A DNA stretch of 64,000 nt from Chryseobacterium sp. W4I1 (GCF_030816115.1 NZ_JAUSXQ010000001.1:124001-188000); one strand, 5' to 3'; positions 1-9,107 are shown, counted from the first letter of the stretch. A program made the numbers and translations. Notes: generated by a model not told the origin, from the sequence alone.

Positions 1-191
1 GCGCGCTGAAAACAGGAACCTTAAACATCCATTATACAATCATCTGCAGCATTGACCGATATTCGAGTGCAAAAAAATAATTCAATAGTTTCCAATTAAG
101 CTAATCAACCCATTTGTGAATTATTCACAACAAATGTTATTTAAAACAATCAAACACCTGTAGAAAAATTTTATTCTCACAGAAATAGTTT

Positions 192-199
192 TATTTTTG
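192..199 (+). promoter_or_regulatory. Putative -7 element (TATTTTTG) of the MoxR-vWA operon
   Basis: Matches the Bacteroidota TAnnTTTG box. The only Met start of the first gene lies 7 nt downstream, so the transcript would be nearly leaderless. No clear -33 TTG is seen at the right distance, so the call is weak. Confidence 0.35.
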
Positions 200-206
200 T
201 TAGACT

Positions 207-869
207 ATGGAAACCAGGTCACCATTTTTAGATACCCTGTTTCTGCTTCGGAAAAGCGGAACGGTCACTGTTTTTTCAAATCTACATGAGATATCAAAAA
301 AAGAAGAACAGGAAGCCGGAGATTATTTTGAAACAGAATTTGAAAAAGAGAGACTGGAGTTCTTGTCCGGAGATATCCATTGTAACAAAGAAGCTGCAGT
401 TTGGGCGGCAAAAGTCCTTTATTTCAGCACGCAACTCTATCTGATCAGGAAAAATACAGCCAAAGATCTGGATAAACTTATTCCTAAACTTAAAACAACT
501 CCTGATATTTCTTCCATTTTGTCTGCGGATCTTTCATTAAGATTCCTGCCGCAGATCATCCCATTACTGCAAACTGCAGATCCGGAAGATCCTTTGGTTA
601 AAATATTGGAAGAGATTCTTTCACAGTTTCATTATTCCGGGATCGGGTATCAGCTTGATCTGGAAAAGGTCAACTGGGAAAAAGACTTGAAAGACAGGAC
701 CTACCGAAAACTGTATCTCGAAAGGATTGTAGAAAAGAAAGCCTATGAACTGGCAGAAATTCCTTATATTAATCAACTGCTTATTGCAGAATTTGGACTT
801 CACAAGAATGCATTTTGGAAAGAACTAAAAATAATAATAACCAATGACTCAAAATATTACAAAACTTAA
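207..869 (+). CDS. First component of a MoxR-vWA-beta-propeller system (bpX-like, 220 aa)
   Basis: Cytoplasmic-looking protein with no signal peptide or membrane segment and no motif I recognise on its own. It starts a run of six genes that all overlap by 10-28 bp: its stop at 867-869 lies inside the MoxR gene, which begins at 844. In the MoxR-vWA-beta-propeller ternary systems described by Aravind and colleagues, such small mostly uncharacterised partners are called bpX domains. I cannot assign the subtype by eye. Its role, probably as an adaptor or substrate-recognition part of the AAA+ machine, is inferred only from this context. Confidence 0.7.
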   Translation: METRSPFLDTLFLLRKSGTVTVFSNLHEISKKEEQEAGDYFETEFEKERLEFLSGDIHCNKEAAVWAAKVLYFSTQLYLIRKNTAKDLDKLIPKLKTTPDISSILSADLSLRFLPQIIPLLQTADPEDPLVKILEEILSQFHYSGIGYQLDLEKVNWEKDLKDRTYRKLYLERIVEKKAYELAEIPYINQLLIAEFGLHKNAFWKELKIIITNDSKYYKT

Positions 870-1977
870 CACCGTTCTTAATTACGTAAAAGATACATTC
901 GTTGGAAAAAATAATGTAGTAGATCTGCTGGGAATATGCCTCCTTGCAAGAGAAAATGCATTTTTATACGGACCTCCCGGAACGGCAAAATCCGCTATCG
1001 TGAGAACCCTTTCTAAAACGATGAAAGATGGTAGAAACTTTGAATATTTATTAACCCGTTTCACAGAACCGAATGAGATATTTGGTCCTTTTGATATAAG
1101 AAAGCTAAAAGAAGGGGAACTTCTCACCAATACCGAAGGTATGATGCCCGAAGCTTCACTGGTTTTCCTGGACGAGATTTTCAATGCCAATTCTGCCATT
1201 CTGAATTCACTTCTGACAGCTCTCAACGAAAAGATTTTCAAAAGAGGAAAAGAAACAAAACATTTACCGGCCTTGATGTTTGTTGGAGCCAGTAATGTCC
1301 TTCCCGAAGATGAGGCTCTTAATGCATTATTCGATCGTTTTTTGGTTAGGATCAATGTTGATTATGTAAATCCTGAGCTGCTTCAGCAAGTGCTTATTGC
1401 CGGAAGGAAGCTGGAAAATGAAATGACAACAAATATTCCCGAAATTCATGCAGAAGAGATAAGAGAACTTCAGAATCTATGTAAAACAGTAGATTTGAGA
1501 CCCATTTACGAGGTGTATTTAAATACCATTATCAGTTTAAGAAATACAGGAATTGCTATTTCAGACCGTAGAGCCGTAAAGCTTCAGAACCTGATTGCCG
1601 CAAGTGCCCTGATCTGCGGAAGAAATGAAGCCGTACTTTCCGATCTTTGGGTACTGAAACACATCTGGGATACCGAAGAGCAGATTGAGATCCTGGAAGG
1701 CATCATCAACAGAACCATTGAGAAAGATGATCACCCGAAATCACATCCACAGGCGATGCAGAACAAAACTCCGAACCCGGAGGAAGTGATGAAAGATGTA
1801 AAAATTCTTGTAGAGAAATGGAACAGCGGAATGCTGAGTTTTGAAGAACAGAATGTGATCAAAGATAAATTGAGATACCTGCAAACCCGTTGCGACTGGA
1901 TCAGAAATCCCGAGCAGAAACAGTATATTCAGCAAGAAATTGAAAGCTTATGGCAGAAAATCCTTCAAACAGTGTAA
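844..1977 (+). CDS. MoxR-type AAA+ ATPase
   Basis: 377 aa AAA+ ATPase of the MoxR/RavA type. Walker A GPPGTAKS is at residues 43-50 and Walker B LVFLDE at about 106-111. The helix after Walker B (FNANSAILNSLLTALNE) is characteristic of MoxR proteins, followed by sensor-1 (GASN) and an all-helical C-terminal lid. MoxR ATPases act as remodelling chaperones with vWA-domain partners, here the protein encoded at 2684. The start overlaps the upstream gene by 26 bp and the end overlaps the next by 28 bp, which implies translational coupling and fixed stoichiometry. Family and partner are secure from motifs and context. The client is unknown. Confidence 0.93.
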   Translation: MTQNITKLNTVLNYVKDTFVGKNNVVDLLGICLLARENAFLYGPPGTAKSAIVRTLSKTMKDGRNFEYLLTRFTEPNEIFGPFDIRKLKEGELLTNTEGMMPEASLVFLDEIFNANSAILNSLLTALNEKIFKRGKETKHLPALMFVGASNVLPEDEALNALFDRFLVRINVDYVNPELLQQVLIAGRKLENEMTTNIPEIHAEEIRELQNLCKTVDLRPIYEVYLNTIISLRNTGIAISDRRAVKLQNLIAASALICGRNEAVLSDLWVLKHIWDTEEQIEILEGIINRTIEKDDHPKSHPQAMQNKTPNPEEVMKDVKILVEKWNSGMLSFEEQNVIKDKLRYLQTRCDWIRNPEQKQYIQQEIESLWQKILQTV

Positions 1978-2693
1978 AAGAATTCTGGGCAGAACTTCCC
2001 CGGGCTGATGAAGATTTTCTGGGTGCTATCCGGGACTGGAAAAATGTACAGATCGCAGTGGATGATGATACGGTGTGGCTGAAAGGCATCACTGAGGAAC
2101 AAGCGGTATCTGCAGATATCCAGCAGCTCCCTAATTTTATACTATACGAATTGCGTGATGGACTTTTGTTCAGAAAAGAAGCATTGGTGCCGAGCAAAAA
2201 AATGAGAACGGCCTTACTTTGGTCTTCCATCGATAAAGCTTTACCTCTTACTTTTCCAGCCTCCAATCAAAACTATTTTGGGATCAGTGAAAAAGTTCAG
2301 GTAAGATTACAACCTGGAAGTGAAGAATATCCGGTAGTAGCATTGTTGAGTGCAATGAAAGAAATTAAAAACAGTATTCCGATACAGCCAAAATTTAAGC
2401 TTGAAAAGATTGAATGGGCGGTTATAAGTGATAAAGCTCTGTTTCTGGGAACACCGCTGTTAAGTTTACCCGGAAAAACCTATTGGACAAAAAACGGACA
2501 TCTTCTGCCTGCAGGTTTTGATTTTGAATTTAAAAATTTAAGCTCCATTTTGCAGCAGAAATATAACGGGAAATTGGATCAATGGCTGTTATGGAACGAA
2601 CACGGAACTTATCTTCCTATCAGAAAAGAAGACTTCCGGGAACTGTCTGTAAGCTCATTCCGGCTCACTGAAAAAACAAGAGAATGGATTTAA
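1950..2693 (+). CDS. bpX-like component of the MoxR-vWA system (247 aa)
   Basis: Soluble 247-residue protein with no signal peptide and no catalytic motif I recognise. It is wedged between the MoxR ATPase (28-bp overlap) and the vWA-beta-propeller gene (10-bp overlap), the position taken by bpX components in MoxR-vWA-beta-propeller systems. It is rich in tryptophan and aromatic residues, which would fit a beta-rich binding domain. The function is not known to me; assignment is by synteny and should be checked by profile search against the bpX Pfam families. Confidence 0.7.
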   Translation: MAENPSNSVKEFWAELPRADEDFLGAIRDWKNVQIAVDDDTVWLKGITEEQAVSADIQQLPNFILYELRDGLLFRKEALVPSKKMRTALLWSSIDKALPLTFPASNQNYFGISEKVQVRLQPGSEEYPVVALLSAMKEIKNSIPIQPKFKLEKIEWAVISDKALFLGTPLLSLPGKTYWTKNGHLLPAGFDFEFKNLSSILQQKYNGKLDQWLLWNEHGTYLPIRKEDFRELSVSSFRLTEKTREWI

Positions 2694-5065
2694 ACGAATA
2701 TTTCCAGTCCTATGAAAATTACTTTTGGGAATGGCAGACCGATGAGGATATTGCCGGCGATTCCGGGTACCACGATCATAATCTCATCTCCATTCCGGGT
2801 GTTGGGGCTATAGCCTACAGGCCTTATGTGATGGAGATCCTCAAAGAGCTTCAGCCACAGGGATGGCCTCCATTTGGAGCATTGCTGATGGTTTTGTATG
2901 CCATGCAGGAAGGCTATACAGATTTTTCAGGCTCTCTGAAACATGCCGCAAGCTTTCACAGCATTGGTAATTTTGATTTTACCGCTGAAAAGAGCATTGA
3001 GTTTCTTGAAAAAATTAAATCATTAAATAAACTATATAAACAGGGGCAAAACAGGATCATACTGTTACAGACCCTTTTTAAAGATATACATAACAGAATA
3101 GCCGCCAATAGGGCAGAACTGATTCTAACCGTTTACTACAAAAGACCCCAGACGCTTGCCTCAAGTGCTGAAAAAAAATATGCAGGACCTTCTGCCATCA
3201 ACAGGGATCTGAGCACCCTTACCCTTCTGAATGAAAAATTTCCGACCGTCCAGTCTATTATTGATGCAATGAAAGATCACATAGATGAGCCGGAACTGGA
3301 TGATGAAATGATGGAAGAAGAAACAACCGTGGAAACTGATAAGGACTTTATCCAGCAGCTGATTGAAGAACCGAAAACGTTTCAGGTAGGAAGCCTTATC
3401 AAAAGAATCTGGAGTGGACTGAGAATTCCCATGCGACATCTTTCTCCAGGAGAACAGCCCATCGGAGGGATTTCTGATATGGCGAATAAAGGGGACCTCC
3501 ACAGAATGCTCCTTTCAGAATTTGCCAATGAAGATGAAGTTTTCATGAATCGTGTGGCCAATAATGAAGCATTGTACATTCAAAGGGAAATACCACCGGA
3601 GGAAAATATTTTTGAACGGATCATCTTAATAGATACTTCTCTGAGGAACTGGGGAACGCCTAAAGTAATGGCCTTTGCATCCGCTTTAGCAGTGATCAGG
3701 CACCCGAAAGCCCATTCCGAATGTAAAGTTTTTGCTTTGGGACAGGCTGGAATACCCATATCTCTTGACAAACCGGAAGATATTATTGAAAATCTGAACC
3801 AGGTAAGTCCGGTTTTAGAGGTTTCAGAAGCTTTAGTGAAATTTTTTAACGAAGAACATACGGAAAAGGATCTTGAAGTGTTCTTCATCACCCATCAGGA
3901 AAACCTTACTGATGAAAAGATCAGAAAAGTGATCCATGAAAACAGGGATCGACTGAAATTCCTGATCACCACTTCATCTGATGGCGAACTGAATTTTTAC
4001 AAGCATCATAAAGGAACAAGAAAACATATTCAGAAGATAAGGCTTCCACTACAGGAATTGTGGGCCAATCCGCCACAGCGTAAGCAAAAGGCTGAGAATA
4101 TCAATGGCAAAAAGACAGATCTTCCACAGAACTATCCCATCCTGTTCCCCACACCATCCAACACGATTGCCCAGTTTTTATATGAAGGTGAGTTCTACAT
4201 TTTAAGTTCAAAAAAACAATTGCTGAAAACCTATCTTTCAGATAATTATTACGACAGGAATTCTTATGATTATTATAAAACCTATCATGGCTGTGAAGCT
4301 CTGATAGAAGATATTTCTGTAAAACCCAGAGGACAGTTTGCCTTGGCTAGAAATAAGCAGCAGCATTTTATTTTATGTCAGTATCAGCCCGATAAAAAAT
4401 TAATTTCAAAGCTTAATCTCAATACAAAAGAATACTCCGAGCAAAATGTTACCGGACTCAATATTCCCAACTCTTATCATCTGATTTATTTTGGCAGAAG
4501 TTTTTATCTGCATCAGCCTACGAATTCTTCCCTTTATAAAATCAATTTAGAGGGGAATGTATCTGTAGAATCCGTTTTTAATGATGATCTTGAAATTGAT
4601 AAAAACGTTGTAAAAGCAGAGACGGAAGTTGCTAAACTGAATCGCAGTGGGATGAAAATAATCAGTAATTTCAACAGGATCGGAATTAATGAAAATAATA
4701 ACCTCGTTATTTCCGGGAATGAACTCTGCAGCCTGTACGAGAACACATTAAACCTCTATAGAAATAGGGTTGAGGTTAAAATCCTTGCAGAGCAGAACAA
4801 AAATAAATTTACATTCCAGGACGGAAGTGAAATCATTACGGATTCCCGCGGAATGCTTACCTTTAAAAGCAGCAGTACCAGCATTCCCACCTTTTATATT
4901 CCTTCCACAGAATATGGTTTTCTGGCATTATCTACCGGCTCGGAATATGGCGGCTCGGAATATTACCTTCCCAAACAGAATTTATTGAGGGTGAAAACCA
5001 TGGAGGAAATGTATTCACAGTATTTAACAGCATTTATAGATCAGATCCTGGATTATGGAGCTTAG
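2684..5065 (+). CDS. vWA-beta-propeller protein of the MoxR ternary system
   Basis: 793 aa. Residues 1 to about 230 form a helical N-terminal region ending in an acidic linker (about 201-220). A von Willebrand A-like domain spans roughly 310-435, with strand RIILIDTS carrying Asp317 and Ser319. The canonical MIDAS DxSxS is degenerate because residue 321 is Arg, so metal-dependent ligand binding may be altered. From about 485 to the end the protein is beta-rich with repeated short segments, as expected of a beta-propeller. The order vWA then propeller behind MoxR is the hallmark of the ternary systems from Kaur et al. The vWA domain should dock on MoxR and the propeller should recognise a target. 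Confidence 0.82.
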   Translation: MDLNEYFQSYENYFWEWQTDEDIAGDSGYHDHNLISIPGVGAIAYRPYVMEILKELQPQGWPPFGALLMVLYAMQEGYTDFSGSLKHAASFHSIGNFDFTAEKSIEFLEKIKSLNKLYKQGQNRIILLQTLFKDIHNRIAANRAELILTVYYKRPQTLASSAEKKYAGPSAINRDLSTLTLLNEKFPTVQSIIDAMKDHIDEPELDDEMMEEETTVETDKDFIQQLIEEPKTFQVGSLIKRIWSGLRIPMRHLSPGEQPIGGISDMANKGDLHRMLLSEFANEDEVFMNRVANNEALYIQREIPPEENIFERIILIDTSLRNWGTPKVMAFASALAVIRHPKAHSECKVFALGQAGIPISLDKPEDIIENLNQVSPVLEVSEALVKFFNEEHTEKDLEVFFITHQENLTDEKIRKVIHENRDRLKFLITTSSDGELNFYKHHKGTRKHIQKIRLPLQELWANPPQRKQKAENINGKKTDLPQNYPILFPTPSNTIAQFLYEGEFYILSSKKQLLKTYLSDNYYDRNSYDYYKTYHGCEALIEDISVKPRGQFALARNKQQHFILCQYQPDKKLISKLNLNTKEYSEQNVTGLNIPNSYHLIYFGRSFYLHQPTNSSLYKINLEGNVSVESVFNDDLEIDKNVVKAETEVAKLNRSGMKIISNFNRIGINENNNLVISGNELCSLYENTLNLYRNRVEVKILAEQNKNKFTFQDGSEIITDSRGMLTFKSSSTSIPTFYIPSTEYGFLALSTGSEYGGSEYYLPKQNLLRVKTMEEMYSQYLTAFIDQILDYGA

Positions 5066-6764
5066 AATTAAACCTTTTCCGAAAAATACTTATCCCAAAA
5101 AAGGCCTTTTAATCAAAGATCCTTCACCAGCGGTATGGCTCCATGAAATGGAAATATTGGGGATAGATCTTAACAAAGTAAAATCCTATGCTGTTCCGGC
5201 AAATGAGCCCAACATACTCTACGGCTGCCTGCTTGTATTCTACGATGAAGCTCCAAAAGAAATTGGAAGAAATGCTTATTTTCAATGTATTGATGATAAG
5301 TTTTTTATTCCTGAAAACACCCTGTTTTATCCCAAGATCAATCCGGAGGATTGGAAGCCTATAGATTCCAGGTTTGTGATTATGCACCCGGAATTCGGAC
5401 TGGTGAGGTTGTCGGAGGAAATAGACTGGCTTTCTGTGGTTCAGGAACCTGAAATAAGCTCAGAATCTGTCAGAAAACCCTCAAACGGAGTAAAAATTCC
5501 TCAGCATATTGAAAGCTTCATTGTTGATATGGACGATGAAAAGATTCTGCAAGCTCTCCAACAGCCACAAAGCGAAGAAGAATGGATGAAAAATCTCCCG
5601 TTTGATCTTAAAAAGGTGATGGCCGGGAATAAAAAAGAAATTGAAAAATATTTAAAATATATAGAGAAATATCCTGACAGAGCAGTAGAGCTCGGTGTAC
5701 CGCTAGATACGTTGGGGACTTCACGGGGAGAAGGCTTTGGAAACTTTACTTTCGGAGACAGTTGGCTGAGTTTATTATTTGGCGGATCAGAAAATAAAAA
5801 AGAAACCGCCGGAGCCAGAAATTTCCGCAGAGTATTCTGGGCTGTTGTTGGGATTGCTATACTCTTGAAAATCTTTATGCCTTCGGACAAAGATAAGGCT
5901 CAGAAAGAAGATTTTATTGTATCCTCCGGAAATATCATGAACGGTACTGAAAAATCATCTGCAGATATGCTCGCTTACCAGTCCGGGGTTACTGATATTG
6001 ATATAAAAATTGATTCTATCTACGGAAGAGACAGAAGAAAACTGATCACTGAACACCAGAAAGCAAACAGCGTTCGCAATTCTAACAATGAAAACAGCTA
6101 TAATGAATATTTAAAAAAAAGAGGAAGACCAATTAATGATATTCAAAAGGATATTTCCTCCCTTAACGGTAACATTGATCGATCGAAAGATTCCCTGAAA
6201 ATAATTTACACCAAAAAGATTACAAAACATCTCGCACAGCAAGAAGAAAGCCTTAAACGCAATATTTCAGACTCCCTGAAACAATATACCAAAGGACAAC
6301 CGGTTAATGGTGAAGTGGTAAAGTTTATTTTAAAGAAAAAGCAGGTTCTGATCGCAGATTCTCTGGGCCGGCTTTATGGTACCCTGAATATGACAGATCT
6401 TCCACCGTCACCGATTAAAGATTCAAAATTAGGAACTATGGACACAAATGCGAGTTCATATGAGAAAAAAACTTCCGTTTCAGACATCCTTTATATGGTG
6501 ATATTTATGTTCGGGGCCATTGGGATTTATTCCTTCATATTCAGAAAAAAATCATTGAATCTTGGTGGCGATAATGTACCGTTTTGGGTGAAAATTTTTC
6601 TGGCAGCAATTTTAGTGGCTATGCTCGTATATCTGTTTTATCCGTTGATCAGAATGTTCGGCTACAACTGGTTCGTTTGGGTTCTGGTGATCGGTGTAAT
6701 TCTTGTTCTTTACCGTCTTTTCAGCGAAGACAAAACTATTTTAAACAGCGAAGATGATGAATAA
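5055..6764 (+). CDS. Membrane-anchored bpX6-like component of the MoxR-vWA system
   Basis: 569 aa. A soluble N-terminal domain (1 to about 135) is followed by a helical linker, a first membrane segment near 259-276, a charged and probably extracytoplasmic or coiled region (about 280-470), and three further membrane segments near 476-496, 510-530 and 538-555. The N-terminal domain resembles what I remember as the bpX6 domain, but subtype assignment is tentative. Overlap with the preceding gene is 11 bp and with the next 11 bp. The protein would tether the MoxR-vWA machine to the inner membrane. Confidence 0.72.
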   Translation: MELRIKPFPKNTYPKKGLLIKDPSPAVWLHEMEILGIDLNKVKSYAVPANEPNILYGCLLVFYDEAPKEIGRNAYFQCIDDKFFIPENTLFYPKINPEDWKPIDSRFVIMHPEFGLVRLSEEIDWLSVVQEPEISSESVRKPSNGVKIPQHIESFIVDMDDEKILQALQQPQSEEEWMKNLPFDLKKVMAGNKKEIEKYLKYIEKYPDRAVELGVPLDTLGTSRGEGFGNFTFGDSWLSLLFGGSENKKETAGARNFRRVFWAVVGIAILLKIFMPSDKDKAQKEDFIVSSGNIMNGTEKSSADMLAYQSGVTDIDIKIDSIYGRDRRKLITEHQKANSVRNSNNENSYNEYLKKRGRPINDIQKDISSLNGNIDRSKDSLKIIYTKKITKHLAQQEESLKRNISDSLKQYTKGQPVNGEVVKFILKKKQVLIADSLGRLYGTLNMTDLPPSPIKDSKLGTMDTNASSYEKKTSVSDILYMVIFMFGAIGIYSFIFRKKSLNLGGDNVPFWVKIFLAAILVAMLVYLFYPLIRMFGYNWFVWVLVIGVILVLYRLFSEDKTILNSEDDE

Positions 6765-7776
6765 GCAGAAATTTATAGAAAAATTCCTGATGGCATTTAT
6801 GATCCTTGCCGTCTTTAAGATCATTGGGATTGCAGCGCAGCTCTTCCATGAAAGTTTTTGGAGTGTTGTAGGAACTTTAGCAATTTTCCTTGTTGTTGCC
6901 TTTATTATCATGATCGTCATTACTGCTTTAAAAGATAAAGAACAGAACAGGAACAATTCCGGAAAAAGAGGCTCTGGCGGTGGAAATTTTTATCTCGAAA
7001 CTTCTTTATTCGACAGGATCCGAAGCAAATATGAAGAGCTTGCCGAAAAATACATTGCCGAAAAAGATTATAAAAGGGCAGCAAAAGTGTATATGAACCT
7101 TCTTCAGGATAATTTCCGGGGCGCAAGAACACTTGAAGCTGGAGGGTTTTACAATGAGGCAGCAGCCATTTATCTTAAAAAATTAAACAATAAGACAGAA
7201 GCGGCGTCCTGCTACGAAAAAGCAAAACAGTACAAAAAAGCCATCGATCTGTACAAAGAAATGCAGCAGAAAGAGAAAGTAGGAGATCTTTACAAGGAAC
7301 TCAATGACCTTAATAATGCCCACGAATACTATCAGATGGTCGCAGATGATTACACGGCAAATAATCAAATGGTAAAAGCCTCATTGGTTTACAGCAAAAA
7401 GATGGAAAAACCTGAAGAAGCGCAAAGAGTCCTGCTGAAAGGCTGGGATGAAGATAAAGACGCTTTCAACTGTCTGAATAATTATTTTGCCAACGTTTTT
7501 GATGTTAAAAAACTGGAGACAGAAATTCAAAAGTTGTATGCCAAAACACCTTCCTATAAAAAAGCAATCTACCTGGAAGCTATGAAGCATGAGTTTAAAA
7601 AAGATCCTAAACTACAGCCTGTGGTCCGCAATATTGCTTACGAAATTATCGCAGAAAAAGTAGCAACACGTTCCGATATCATTAATGATCTGAAATATTT
7701 CAATCCTGAAGACAGTGTAATTCTGAAAGATATTTCAAGATATAGAACGGGAAGAAATAAGATGCTCAGAAATTAA
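6754..7776 (+). CDS. Membrane-anchored TPR-like protein, last gene of the MoxR-vWA operon
   Basis: 340 aa. Two hydrophobic segments (about 10-30 and 35-58) are followed by a Gly/Ser-rich hinge and a helical repeat region (about 80-260) with TPR/SEL-like pairs such as YEKAKQYKKAIDLYKEM and YKRAAKVYMNLL. The gene overlaps its neighbour by 11 bp. ATG codons at 6754 and 6757 are both possible starts. Repeats of this kind form protein-binding superhelices, so it probably presents a scaffold on the cytoplasmic side of the membrane for the AAA+/vWA complex. No terminator follows immediately. Confidence 0.78.
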   Translation: MMNKQKFIEKFLMAFMILAVFKIIGIAAQLFHESFWSVVGTLAIFLVVAFIIMIVITALKDKEQNRNNSGKRGSGGGNFYLETSLFDRIRSKYEELAEKYIAEKDYKRAAKVYMNLLQDNFRGARTLEAGGFYNEAAAIYLKKLNNKTEAASCYEKAKQYKKAIDLYKEMQQKEKVGDLYKELNDLNNAHEYYQMVADDYTANNQMVKASLVYSKKMEKPEEAQRVLLKGWDEDKDAFNCLNNYFANVFDVKKLETEIQKLYAKTPSYKKAIYLEAMKHEFKKDPKLQPVVRNIAYEIIAEKVATRSDIINDLKYFNPEDSVILKDISRYRTGRNKMLRN

Positions 7777-7914
7777 AAGTACCAAAATATCTTATCCGGG
7801 AAAGTGTCGATTTGAGGCATTCGAAGCCACCTCTCTTAAAACCGTGGGCTCTGTTTTTATTCCCCTGTTCAGTGAAGAAATGTCTTAGTTCTATCATTAA
7901 AAAACAATTTTTTA

Positions 7915-7922
7915 TATCTTTG
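7915..7922 (+). promoter_or_regulatory. Putative -7 element (TATCTTTG) before a 42-codon ORF
   Basis: Exact TAnnTTTG box located 12 nt before the ATG at 7935. No convincing -33 TTG is seen. It supports transcription of the small unit that ends at the hairpin at 8093-8120. Confidence 0.45.
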
Positions 7923-7934
7923 CGCCAGAAAATT

Positions 7935-8063
7935 ATGACACTACAAAGAGCACATATCAATGTAAATCTATGCGATAGCCCTTCAATAAAAGGATTATTC
8001 GGATACGAATGGATGATATGGAATGAGGCGAAATGTGCTTGCTTTGAAAATTATTTACAATAA
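7935..8063 (+). CDS. Possible small ORF (42 aa) upstream of the tRNA array
   Basis: A 42-codon frame starting MTLQRAHINV, preceded by a good -7 box and followed 29 nt later by a perfect 12-bp terminator-like hairpin. Promoter, ORF and terminator together suggest a discrete transcript of about 200 nt. I do not recognise the peptide, and the transcript may instead be a noncoding RNA. The in-frame extension upstream to 7812 runs through the promoter and is probably not used. Confidence 0.3.
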   Translation: MTLQRAHINVNLCDSPSIKGLFGYEWMIWNEAKCACFENYLQ

Positions 8064-8092
8064 ACCCGTAAGAATTTAAACAAAATACCGCA

Positions 8093-8120
8093 GAAACGCC
8101 TCGATAGCTCGAGGCGTTTC
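8093..8120 (+). terminator. 12-bp perfect hairpin, intrinsic terminator-like
   Basis: GAAACGCCTCGA and its exact complement flank a TAGC loop, followed by a T-rich stretch (TTGTGTTTTA). It closes the small transcription unit starting near 7930. Confidence 0.7.
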
Positions 8121-8372
8121 TTGTGTTTTAGTCCATAAATTATTTAGAATGAAAAAAAATAACCGTAAAAACAAAAATTTTTTAATTAACAATGACCATT
8201 TAATACGATAAATAAGAGTGATAAGTAACCCGATGAGAGACAGTCATTTAGGTATTTAAGAGATCCGCAGGATATTGCGGATGGTTATTCTTTATGCTAA
8301 AAATGTGATATAACATGTTGATTATCAAATATTTAATTCAAAAATAAATTTGCAGATTAAAAAATTTCATAC

Positions 8373-8380
8373 TTACTTTG
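8373..8380 (+). promoter_or_regulatory. Putative -7 element (TTACTTTG) ahead of the tRNA array region
   Basis: The TTACTTTGC sequence matches the -7 boxes at 24.6 and 16.5 kb (TTTACTTTGCAT), but the TRCGYA palindrome is absent here. It would drive the transcript with the 38-codon ORF at 8443. Confidence 0.4.
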
Positions 8381-8442
8381 CAACCGAAAATTGAAAGCAA
8401 CAGGTTTTCAGGATTCAAAAACTTTTAAATAACAAGAATATA

Positions 8443-8559
8443 ATGAAACAATTACATAACATATCTGATCAGTATTCAAGACTAGACGGACAGGGGCCGA
8501 AAGGATATGCATGTATTCTGGATAGTGAATTTATTGATAAAAGGTGCTTATATACGTAG
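8443..8559 (+). CDS. Possible small ORF (38 aa) before the tRNA array
   Basis: Short frame starting MKQLHNISDQYSR and ending before a terminator hairpin at 8592-8620. It has its own -7 box 63 nt upstream. No family is recognised. It could be a leader peptide or simply a chance frame in a noncoding leader. The interval from 8121 to 8372 holds only a 7-bp hairpin (ATCCGCA, loop, TGCGGAT) near 8264-8284 and nothing else I can support. Confidence 0.25.
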   Translation: MKQLHNISDQYSRLDGQGPKGYACILDSEFIDKRCLYT

Positions 8560-8591
8560 GTCTCAGTGATCTGATACGTCAAAATATATAC

Positions 8592-8620
8592 AGCACCTCC
8601 CGAAAAGAGGTGCTTTTTTT
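8592..8620 (+). terminator. Intrinsic terminator directly before the first tRNA-like gene
   Basis: AGCACCTC pairs with GAGGTGCT around a 7-nt loop and is followed by seven T. It ends 2 nt before the His tRNA-like gene, so the array either has its own promoters or depends on read-through. Confidence 0.75.
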
Positions 8621-8622
8621 AT

Positions 8623-8695
8623 GGTTTCTTTAGCTTATTTGGTAAAGCGTCGGTCTGTGGCACCGGAGAACAGGGTTCGATTCCCGAAGATACCC
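8623..8695 (+). tRNA. tRNA-His-like (GTG), imperfect
   Basis: D-stem GCTT/AAGC and the anticodon arm (loop CTGTGGC, anticodon GTG) are good, and C73 is the His discriminator. The acceptor stem has a mismatch plus one extra nucleotide before position 8, and two T-stem pairs (49-65, 50-64) are broken. It may be a decaying or atypical tRNA. CCA is not encoded. Confidence 0.6.
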
Positions 8696-8727
8696 AAAGT
8701 AAATAGGAATGGTGAATCGTGTTTACT

Positions 8728-8796
8728 GTGAATGGTCAATTGTCAATTTGCTTTGCTTGTCAATTTTAAATTCACTATTGACAATTGACCATTCAC
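8728..8796. repeat. Palindromic spacer repeat, copy 1
   Basis: GTGAATGGTCAATTGTCAAT at 8728-8747 is exactly complementary to 8777-8796, a 20-bp perfect inverted repeat. Related copies lie between other tRNA genes of this array and once at 52.5 kb. Confidence 0.8.
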
Positions 8797-8807
8797 ATAA
8801 AAAAAAC

Positions 8808-8881
8808 AATCTCATAGCTCAATTGGTCAGAGCACCGGTCTTTTAAACCGTGGGCTGAAGGTTCAATTCCTTCTGGGATTA
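8808..8881 (+). tRNA. tRNA-Lys (TTT)
   Basis: Complete cloverleaf: acceptor AATCTCA/TGGGATT, D-arm GCTC/GAGC, anticodon loop CTTTTAA, T-stem GAAGG/CCTTC, A73. One mismatch at 27-43. CCA is not encoded. Confidence 0.88.
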
Positions 8882-8887
8882 CAAAAT

Positions 8888-8961
8888 AGTTCTGTAGCTC
8901 AACTGGATAGAGCGTTGGTTTTCTAAACCGAAGGTTAGAGGTTCGATTCCTCTCAGAATTA
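8888..8961 (+). tRNA. tRNA-Arg (TCT)
   Basis: Acceptor AGTTCTG/CAGAATT, D-arm GCTC/GAGC, anticodon loop TTTCTAA (TCT), T-stem AGAGG/CCTCT, A73. All stems are paired, and it starts 6 nt after tRNA-Lys. Confidence 0.9.
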
Positions 8962-8967
8962 CAAAAA

Positions 8968-9039
8968 GGTCTATTGAGGTAAAGGCTAACCTGCCCGACT
9001 GTCTCTTGGGTACTGCGGGTTCGATTCCCGCATAGACCG
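8968..9039 (+). tRNA. tRNA-Asp (GTC)
   Basis: Perfect acceptor GGTCTAT/ATAGACC with G73, D-stem AGGT/ACCT, anticodon loop CTGTCTC (GTC), perfect T-stem GCGGG/CCCGC. G73 is the expected Asp discriminator. Confidence 0.9.
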
Positions 9040-9107
9040 CAAAGGTTCACAGGAAAAATTAAGTTCCGGCTGTCTCCCGGAAAGAAATTGGAAACTGAAC
9101 CTGAAAA

